Source: Oceanobacillus jeddahensis (GTDB lineage Bacteria > Bacillota > Bacilli > Bacillales > Amphibacillaceae). From it: DNA of 64,000 nucleotides. Location of the stretch: contig NZ_CCDM010000006.1 of NCBI RefSeq assembly GCF_000750635.1, positions 310,001 through 374,000 on the forward strand. The letters are read 5' to 3'. Position numbers and translations under genes: made by a program. Under the pieces are notes generated by a model. It was not told the origin of the DNA. It searched no databases and was given only the letters and a program-made list of their open reading frames with translations. Within the stretch, counting starts at the first letter, position 1. Each line of letters opens with the position of its first letter. Shown piece after piece: positions 58,188-64,000 of this stretch.

Positions 58188-59462
58188 TTGATAGCTATAC
58201 TTCTTATTACATTTCTTATCTTGATTTTATTGAATATTCCGATTGCTTTTGCGTTGGCTATAGCATGTTTGTTAGCACTACTTTCTGATCCTGTACTACC
58301 ATTAACACTTATTCCACAACGGGTTTTTAACGGATTAGATTCCTTTCCGTTGTTAGCTATCCCGTTCTTCATTTTAGCCGGTGCTATTATGGATAGGGGT
58401 GGTGTATCAGCAAAAATTATTAACTTAGCTAATGTATTAGTAGGTCATATCCGTGGGGGATTAGCAATGATTACAATTGTTGCTTCGATGATATTTTCTT
58501 CCATGACCGGATCATCAACAGCTGCTACTGCAGCAATCGGAAAAATTGTCGTACCTTCAATGAATGAAAAAGGTTATTCTAAAGGATTTTCTGCAGCATT
58601 AGTAGCTGCTTCCGGATCACTGGGCTCTGTTATACCACCGAGTATTACTTTGATTATTTTTGGAGTTGTTGGTGGAGCTTCAATTGGGAAGTTACTAATC
58701 GGTGGTATTTTACCTGGTGTTATTTTAGGGCTTATGCTGATGCTGGTTAGTTATATTATCGCTTTGATTATGAAATATCCCTCTGAACAAAAACATTCTA
58801 TAAAGGATCTTGGCCGGTCTTTCGTTGATGCGATTTTAGCATTATTTATGCCAATACTGATGTTGGGTGGTATTTTATTAGGGGTATTTACAGCAACAGA
58901 ATCTGCAGTAGTAGCCATTCTATATGGACTGATTTTAGGTATGTTTGTCTATAAGAAGATACACATAAGGGATTTACCCAAAATTTTTTATGAAACGATA
59001 TTAATTTCTTCAATGGTTGTCATGATTATTGGAATTGCAGATTTATTTGGCTGGCTGGTTACTTCTCAACAGCTGCCTCAATTAATAGCTGGTTTAATCA
59101 CCTCTATTACGACAAATCCATACCTAATTCTGTTCTTCATTTTATTATTATTGCTATTTGTCGGTTTATTCATGGAAGCAAGTGCAGCAATTATTATTTT
59201 GACTCCTGTGCTGTTGCCGATCACGAACTCCATGGGGGTGGATCCAATTCACTTAGGGGTTGTAATGATCTCTGCGTTAGCAATTGGTGTTGTTACACCA
59301 CCAATGGGAGTTAATCTTTTTGTTGCAAGTGCCATAACAAATTTAAATGTCAGTGTCGTGATAAAACATATTTGGCCATTTGTATTAGCTATGTTTATCG
59401 GGTTGATCATCATTGCGTACTTCCCATTTACGGCTACCTGGCTGCCAACATTCCTTGATTAA
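58188..59462 (+). CDS. TRAP transporter large permease (DctM family)
   Basis: 424 residues with about eleven to twelve membrane segments. DctM hallmarks include MIFSSMTGSSTAATAAIGKI, GSLGSVIPPSITLIIFGVV and GVVTPPMGVNLFVAS. TTG start with AAGGAGGT eight bases upstream; no ATG would leave the first segment intact. It completes the three-part TRAP system (DctP, DctQ, DctM in order). Confidence 0.93.
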   Translation: MIAILLITFLILILLNIPIAFALAIACLLALLSDPVLPLTLIPQRVFNGLDSFPLLAIPFFILAGAIMDRGGVSAKIINLANVLVGHIRGGLAMITIVASMIFSSMTGSSTAATAAIGKIVVPSMNEKGYSKGFSAALVAASGSLGSVIPPSITLIIFGVVGGASIGKLLIGGILPGVILGLMLMLVSYIIALIMKYPSEQKHSIKDLGRSFVDAILALFMPILMLGGILLGVFTATESAVVAILYGLILGMFVYKKIHIRDLPKIFYETILISSMVVMIIGIADLFGWLVTSQQLPQLIAGLITSITTNPYLILFFILLLLLFVGLFMEASAAIIILTPVLLPITNSMGVDPIHLGVVMISALAIGVVTPPMGVNLFVASAITNLNVSVVIKHIWPFVLAMFIGLIIIAYFPFTATWLPTFLD

Positions 59463-59479
59463 CGGATGATCATTATCTT

Positions 59480-59524
59480 AACAGCACATGAAGTATTGTA
59501 ATAAATATCAGTGTGCTGTTTTGA
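59480..59524 (+). terminator. Hairpin after the TRAP genes
   Basis: AACAGCACATGA pairs with TCAGTGTGCTGTT, followed by a short TTTTG. Probably partial termination, since genes of the same theme follow. Confidence 0.6.
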
Positions 59525-59603
59525 AAAATATCTCGCAGTGTAAAAAAACAAACAATGTGAGAAGCAGCTGATTTCAAAATTTATAAATAAAGAAGGTGTT
59601 TGT

Positions 59604-60818
59604 ATGGATTCTATAGAAAAGAAATTTTTAAAGCTTGGAGCTGAAAATGCTCCGGGGCAAGAAGGAAGACAAAATAATGATGAAATAAAATTGTCAGGGA
59701 ATAAGATACCAGGTAAAAAAGTTGATTTTTCACATGGTGACGTTGATGCATTTGAACCTATTCCAGGCTCATTAGATCATTTTATAGAAGGTGTTCAAAT
59801 TGGAGGCAAGCAAGCTTATACGGAGTACCGAGGCAGCGAAGAAATTCGTGAGATGACAGCAGAAAAACTTGCTGATTTTACAAGTTCAAAAATTAATCCC
59901 GAAAAGAATCTTATTATTACACCAGGTACACAAGGTGCACTCTTTTTAGCAATGGGCTCTACGATTAGCCGCAACGACAAAGTTGCTATTGTAGTTCCTG
60001 ATTATTTTGCAAATAGAAAATTAGTAGAGTTCTTTGAAGGTGAAGTTGTTTATATATCAATGAACTATTTACACTCGACTTCATGTGCCGGTTTAGACTT
60101 GGAGCAGTTAGAAGAAGCCTTTAAAGCGGGTGTTAAGCTTTTTTTATTCTCAAACCCAAATAATCCGGCCGGGGTCATTTATTCACCTGATGAGATTAGA
60201 AAAATTGCTGAACTGGCACAGTCATATGGCGTACAAGTTGTTGTGGATCAGCTATATTCGCGCCAGGTTTTTGATGGGATAAATTATACTCATTTAGCAG
60301 CACAGAATATATTAGATTCTGAAAATTTAGTTACTATCATGGGCCCATCAAAAACAGAATCTTTAAGTGGATACAGGCTTGGTGTAGCATTTGGTTCATC
60401 AAAAATTATTAATCGAATGGAAAAGCTACAGGCAATTGTATCGTTAAGAGCTGGAGGCTATAATCAGGCAGTATTGAAATCTTGGTTTCATGAGCCAGAG
60501 GGCTGGATGGCTCAAAGAATAGCACAGCATCAAGCTATTCGCGATGATTTGGTTGCAAAGCTACGATCCATTAAAGGAGTTAAGGTAAGGAGCACAGAGG
60601 CAGGTAGCTATTTGTTTCCTAGGGTTCCAGAATTGACAGTGAGTATGGAGGAATTTATTAAAATTCTCCGTATTCAAGCCAATGTTATTGTAACTCCAGG
60701 AACAGAGTTTGGTCCTGAATTTACTAGCAGCTTCCGTATGAATTTTTCACAGGATCATTCTGCCGCAGTTGAAGCAATAGATCGTATTAAAAAAGTTGTA
60801 GAGGAGTATCGAAAATGA
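59604..60818 (+). CDS. Class I/II aminotransferase of the pxp island
   Basis: 404 residues. Fold type I PLP enzyme: FSHGDVDAFEPIPGS (substrate-binding start), FLFSNPNNPAGVIYSPDEI, VVDQLYSRQVFDG and the PLP lysine in IMGPSKTESLSGYRLGVAFG, with the arginine for the substrate carboxylate near the end (SSFRMNFSQ). The reaction is unknown; a beta-lyase or transaminase acting on the imported compound is plausible. The stop overlaps the Rid-family start by four bases, a frequent partnership with PLP enzymes that release enamines. GAAGGTG precedes the ATG. Confidence 0.87.
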   Translation: MDSIEKKFLKLGAENAPGQEGRQNNDEIKLSGNKIPGKKVDFSHGDVDAFEPIPGSLDHFIEGVQIGGKQAYTEYRGSEEIREMTAEKLADFTSSKINPEKNLIITPGTQGALFLAMGSTISRNDKVAIVVPDYFANRKLVEFFEGEVVYISMNYLHSTSCAGLDLEQLEEAFKAGVKLFLFSNPNNPAGVIYSPDEIRKIAELAQSYGVQVVVDQLYSRQVFDGINYTHLAAQNILDSENLVTIMGPSKTESLSGYRLGVAFGSSKIINRMEKLQAIVSLRAGGYNQAVLKSWFHEPEGWMAQRIAQHQAIRDDLVAKLRSIKGVKVRSTEAGSYLFPRVPELTVSMEEFIKILRIQANVIVTPGTEFGPEFTSSFRMNFSQDHSAAVEAIDRIKKVVEEYRK

Positions 60819-61255
60819 GTCTTTCTAAATCAGATGATAATCCTATTCCGCAAGGGAAGTACGTACCTTCTTCGCGTTTTGGAGATTTAATCTTCACATC
60901 TGGCATGACTCCAAGACGTAGAGGGATTCTGATTCAACAGGGAAAAGTAAGTGAGGAAGAGCCTTTAGAAAGTTATAAAGAAGCAGTTGAGCAAGCAGCA
61001 TCCAATGCACTGAGTGCTGCGAATAGCATGCTTGATAAACAGGAAAAGTTAGAAAAAATTATATCGTTAAATGTCTATATTTATGCAGAAGAAAATTTCC
61101 AAGCACATTCCAGTTTGGCTGATTTTGCTTCAGAATATTTTTATCATAAGCTGGGACAGCATGGAATTGGAAGTAGAGCAGCTATCGGGGTTTCATCTTT
61201 GCCAGATAGTGCCCCATTTGAAATTCAGCTAATTGCTGCTTGTGCTAAATACTAA
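60815..61255 (+). CDS. Rid family (YjgF/YER057c/UK114) enamine/imine deaminase
   Basis: 146 residues. Rid fold with the catalytic arginine kept in GIGSRAAIGVSSLP and the LIFTSGMTPRRRG start block. The cysteine common next to that arginine is Ala here. Rid proteins hydrolyse reactive enamines and imines made by PLP enzymes. The gene overlaps the aminotransferase gene by four bases (ATGA), so it most likely clears an intermediate of that enzyme. A full repeat copy follows. Confidence 0.88.
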   Translation: MSLSKSDDNPIPQGKYVPSSRFGDLIFTSGMTPRRRGILIQQGKVSEEEPLESYKEAVEQAASNALSAANSMLDKQEKLEKIISLNVYIYAEENFQAHSSLADFASEYFYHKLGQHGIGSRAAIGVSSLPDSAPFEIQLIAACAKY

Positions 61256-61314
61256 CTAACGATGAACTATAACCATAAATAAGAACGTAGGATAGATGAT
61301 AACGATTAATGTTG

Positions 61315-61547
61315 TTTATCACGGAGAACCGCCCGTAAAACTCCCTCCACAAAATAAAGAGTAAGAATGAATTTATTTAGGCGTGAGATAACGGGCGCTA
61401 ACTCCTTGAATCACTAAGGCTAATTCAGTGGGAGAATGAAGGAAGCAGACTAAGTTCGCGACGTCCTGGGACTGGGACTGCGATTACTCGTCCCATCGTA
61501 AAGAGTTGTGCGTCGAAAAACTCCCACTGAATGAAGTTTCGTTTTAT
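61315..61547 (+). repeat. Structured repeat family, full-length copy G
   Basis: About 233 bp from TTTATCACGGAGAACCGCC to GAAGTTTCGTTTTAT. Contains all hairpins; the third arm has GGGACTGGGACTGCGATTAC once. It separates the Rid gene from accB and may attenuate or terminate transcription between them. Confidence 0.9.
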
Positions 61548-61565
61548 AAGGGAAGGAAGTAGCGA

Positions 61566-62057
61566 ATGTTAAAAGTAGAAGAGATAAATTCACTGATAAA
61601 ATTAATAGATCAAACTTCTATCAGTGAGTTTACTTATGAAGCAAATGGAACCGTCCTATCAATGAAAAAAAATAATGAAATGATCTCCGCTGACCAACAG
61701 GGAACAGGGGGAATAATTTCTGAGCAGCTATCTGAAAAAGAAATAATAGAAAAAAATACTTCAGCTATTTCTGAGAAAATAAGTGCAGTAACAGAAACTG
61801 AAGAAACAATAGATGATAATTATGAAATTGTTTCTCCGATTGTAGGAACACTTTATATGTCTCCATCACCAGATAGTGAGCCTTATGTTTCAGAAGGAGC
61901 CATGGTAAAAAAAGATACGGTTGTTTGTATTGTAGAGGCAATGAAGTTATTTAATGAGGTGGAAGCAGAGATAGCCGGTGAAATAGTAGAAATTTTAGCC
62001 GAAGATGGCGAAATGGTTGAGTATGGTCAGCCATTATTTAGAGTAAGGGAAAAATAA
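61566..62057 (+). CDS. accB: Biotin carboxyl carrier protein (BCCP)
   Basis: 163 residues. A C-terminal biotinyl domain (about 85-163) with the biotin-accepting lysine in VCIVEAMKLFNEVEAEIAG, preceded by a low-complexity linker. The N-terminal block EINSLIKLIDQTSISEFTYE is like AccB. GGAAGGAAG precedes the ATG. It is linked to a biotin carboxylase but to no accA/accD carboxyltransferase genes; the nearest carboxyltransferase-family genes are pxpB and pxpC. It may be a second, pathway-specific copy beside a housekeeping accB elsewhere. Confidence 0.93.
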   Translation: MLKVEEINSLIKLIDQTSISEFTYEANGTVLSMKKNNEMISADQQGTGGIISEQLSEKEIIEKNTSAISEKISAVTETEETIDDNYEIVSPIVGTLYMSPSPDSEPYVSEGAMVKKDTVVCIVEAMKLFNEVEAEIAGEIVEILAEDGEMVEYGQPLFRVREK

Positions 62058-62072
62058 GGACGTGGAATATAA

Positions 62073-63440
62073 ATGATAAAAAAAATATTAATTGCTAACA
62101 GAGGAGAAATTGCTGTTCGAATTATACGTGCATGTAAGGAGTTGGGGATTGATACGGTTGCTGTTTATTCAGAAGCTGACAAGGAAGCGTTACATGTTCA
62201 GCTGGCGGATGAAGCATACTGTATTGGCCCGGCATTGAGTAAAGATAGTTATCTTAATTTCACAAATATCATAAGTGTTGCAGCTCTTTCCAAGGTACAG
62301 GCAATTCACCCGGGCTATGGTTTCTTAGCAGAGAATGCTGATTTTGCGGAAATATGTGAGGAATGTCATATTACATTTATTGGCCCGCCTAAAGAAGCTA
62401 TTCAAAAAATGGGGATAAAAGATGTTGCCAGAGAGACAATGAAAGAAGCTGGTGTTCCGATAGTACCTGGGTCCGACGGAATTATAGAAAGAGAAGACGA
62501 AGCAAAAGACATCGCTGAACGTATTGGTTATCCAGTTATTATAAAGGCAACTGCCGGTGGAGGCGGGAAAGGTATCCGAGTTGCTAGGACGGAAGAAGAA
62601 CTGATAAAGGGGATCCGTGTTACACAAAAAGAGGCAGAAACAGCATTTGGAAATCCTGGTGTGTATCTTGAAAAATACATTGAGGATTTTAGGCACATCG
62701 AAATTCAAGTTTTAGCTGATAACCATGGGAACGTTGTCCATTTAGGTGAAAGGGACTGTACCATACAAAGAAGGCTGCAAAAGTTAATTGAAGAGTCACC
62801 TTCTCCAGCAATAACTCCAGAGGTACGTAAGGAGATGGGGGAAGCATCAGTCCAGGCAGCAAAAGCTGTAGATTATACAAGCGCCGGAACGATCGAATTT
62901 ATTTTTGATCGAAATAGCAAGGCTTTTTATTTTATGGAAATGAATACAAGGATTCAAGTAGAGCATCCAGTTACTGAAATGGTAACCGGTGTAGATTTAA
63001 TTAAAAAGCAAATTAAAATTGCAAATAATGAAGTAATGTCATTCAAACAGGAAGATATCAAGTTTGAGGGATGGGCAATCGAATGTCGAATTAATGCAGA
63101 AAATCCTTTTAATAATTTTATGCCATCAGCGGGTGAAATAGAAATGTACCTGGCTCCGGGCGGGCTAGGTGTAAGAGTCGATTCTGCTGCATATCCTGGT
63201 TATCGGATACCTCCCTATTATGATTCTATGATTGCCAAATTAATTACATATGGTAGCAGCCGTAAAGAAGCCGTTTATCGTATGAAGCGGGCGCTGGATG
63301 AATTTATAATAGAAGGAATCCATAATACAATTTCATTTCATCATTCCATTATGGAGCATGAGGTTTTTATGGAGGGGGATTTTAATACGAGTTTTTTGGA
63401 GGAGCATCCGATTTTGGAAAAAGAGATGGTGAAAGGATGA
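62073..63440 (+). CDS. accC: Biotin carboxylase
   Basis: 455 residues. ATP-grasp enzyme that carboxylates biotin on BCCP with bicarbonate. KKILIANRGEIAVRIIRACK start, HPGYGFLAENADFA, the glycine-rich ATP loop KATAGGGGKGIRVA (about 159-172), GERDCTIQRRLQKLIEE and the EMNTRIQVEHPVTE active site are complete. It starts 15 bases after accB. The C-terminal ten residues are the usual length, so there is no fusion. Its probable role here is to feed the PxpBC-type carboxyltransferase; housekeeping acetyl-CoA carboxylase is the alternative. Confidence 0.95.
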   Translation: MIKKILIANRGEIAVRIIRACKELGIDTVAVYSEADKEALHVQLADEAYCIGPALSKDSYLNFTNIISVAALSKVQAIHPGYGFLAENADFAEICEECHITFIGPPKEAIQKMGIKDVARETMKEAGVPIVPGSDGIIEREDEAKDIAERIGYPVIIKATAGGGGKGIRVARTEEELIKGIRVTQKEAETAFGNPGVYLEKYIEDFRHIEIQVLADNHGNVVHLGERDCTIQRRLQKLIEESPSPAITPEVRKEMGEASVQAAKAVDYTSAGTIEFIFDRNSKAFYFMEMNTRIQVEHPVTEMVTGVDLIKKQIKIANNEVMSFKQEDIKFEGWAIECRINAENPFNNFMPSAGEIEMYLAPGGLGVRVDSAAYPGYRIPPYYDSMIAKLITYGSSRKEAVYRMKRALDEFIIEGIHNTISFHHSIMEHEVFMEGDFNTSFLEEHPILEKEMVKG

Positions 63441-63522
63441 ATTAGCTGAATTCAGGAAAAATTGATAAGAAGATTAATGAACAGTTAATTGACAAGTCGA
63501 AAAAATAATAATTTATTGAGCT

Positions 63523-63577
63523 AAGTAAGCATGAAATTATCATAGTAGTTGATTATTTCATGCTTACTTTTTAAATT
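63523..63577. terminator. Terminator after accC
   Basis: AAGTAAGCATGAAAT pairs with ATTTCATGCTTACTT, followed by TTT. The rest of the 63441-63746 gap is AT-rich with no gene seen. Confidence 0.85.
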
Positions 63578-63746
63578 TTATATTTATTCATTGGAGTAAA
63601 AGCCAATCAATAAAAACTCAATATGTTTGATATCAAAGCATTTAGTGGACTTCGAATAAATTGACTTTTAGTCTGGAAAACCTGGTGTTGAAACTTTTTG
63701 ATAAAATATAAAAGTTTCCTTGTAAGTCAGTTTGAAATCAAAGTTT

Positions 63747-64000
63747 TTAATTATTTTGTGTTTGAATTGTTGCAGTAGCCCCGCCATTTTCAGATAGCTT
63801 ATTTGCTAATTTAATAATTTCTTCTGTTGCTAACTCTCTCTTTTTCTTCCAACTATGCTCAGTCATAGTGAAACTAACTCCATATACAATTTCATTACTA
63901 AGGTCGTAAACTGGTGCGGCTACACAATAAAAACCTTCTGCGCCTTCTTGTTCCTCTATCACATAATTGTCTTTTTTTGCTTGTTGAATTTGTTCCCATA
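63747..64000 (-). CDS. IclR family regulator, C-terminal part only (cut by the window edge)
   Basis: The frame runs off the right edge in phase (WEQIQQAKKDNYVIEEQEGA). The visible 84 residues are the end of the IclR effector domain: FYCVAAPVYDLSNEIVYGVS corresponds to the usual GVRCVAAPIFD block, and WKKKRELATEEIIKLANKLS to the last helix. The start codon and DNA-binding domain lie outside the window. It converges on accC and is a candidate regulator of the pxp/TRAP/acc genes. Confidence 0.85.
   Translation of the reverse strand, partial: WEQIQQAKKDNYVIEEQEGAEGFYCVAAPVYDLSNEIVYGVSFTMTEHSWKKKRELATEEIIKLANKLSENGGATATIQTQNN

Noticed and set aside
61566..63440. accBC as the housekeeping acetyl-CoA carboxylase genes
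   Set aside because: They are placed with pxp and TRAP genes behind a repeat, without the neighbours usual for housekeeping accBC; kept only as the alternative in the main finding.
1..64000. tRNA, rRNA, prophage, integrase or plasmid origin genes
   Set aside because: None seen on either strand by reading; no tRNA-like clover-leaf ends, terminase, integrase or replication initiator (other than the domain I paralogue) were recognised.

Overview
The window reads as chromosome of a low-GC, endospore-former-type Firmicute of the family Bacillaceae. Most genes have strong GGAGG-type ribosome sites, GTG and TTG starts are common, and U-run hairpin terminators are dense. The gene set includes pgs/cap poly-gamma-glutamate synthesis, bdbDC, alaRT, opuAC, ctaB and adaA. 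A halotolerant genus such as Oceanobacillus or a close relative fits best, but this is inference from gene content and not a species call.

Layout. 1-850: the cut end of an unrecognised gene and a structured repeat. 0.85-3.4 kb: DUF1275 membrane protein, TetR regulator, GNAT acetyltransferase, DUF2512 protein. 3.9-8.7 kb: a five-gene capsule operon (pgsB, pgsC, pgsA, a gamma-glutamyltransferase of CapD type, a small PgsE/CapE-like protein). 8.9-10.6 kb: a LysE exporter, then a decayed pair (XRE regulator plus membrane protein) with a repeat copy inserted in the membrane-protein gene. 10.7-17 kb: bdbD-bdbC, an AraC/DUF2000/LysE unit, alaR-alaT, an aldo/keto reductase and a pentapeptide-repeat protein. 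17.5-23 kb: NUDIX hydrolase, a free-standing DnaA domain I paralogue, a MerR-controlled metalloprotease-like unit, a quinone oxidoreductase and a YitT protein. 23.0-23.4 kb: what looks like a complete type I toxin-antitoxin locus. 23.4-31.6 kb: a TetR-controlled ABC exporter and a Fur-controlled catecholate-siderophore uptake operon with its esterase. 31.9-38.7 kb: DUF3311/SSS symporter, small membrane proteins, an ABC-LytTR fusion with its permease, and an orphan OpuAC. 39-43.6 kb: a lantibiotic-immunity-like ABC transporter with its two-component system. 43.8-47.9 kb: ctaB, adaA, an ACR3/BASS-type permease and arsB.

48-64 kb is a catabolic island for amino-acid-like compounds: a YheO/DauR-type regulator, an ornithine cyclodeaminase homologue, a proline racemase homologue, a class V PLP enzyme and a LysR regulator. 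A 9.4-kb run on the plus strand follows: pxpA-pxpB-pxpC, a three-part TRAP transporter, a class I aminotransferase, a Rid-family deaminase, biotin carboxyl carrier protein and biotin carboxylase. A partial IclR regulator closes the window. The three Pxp-like proteins depart from the canonical 5-oxoprolinase motifs. Together with the biotin carboxylase and carrier they supply every module of a urea-carboxylase-type enzyme in split form. This is the best candidate here for an undescribed system.

A structured repeat family occurs seven times (three or four hairpins, about 220-263 bp in full copies, two 54-bp derivatives, one remnant). One copy interrupts a gene, so it has been mobile. A second, MITE-like element of about 200 bp lies at 34.8-35.0 kb.
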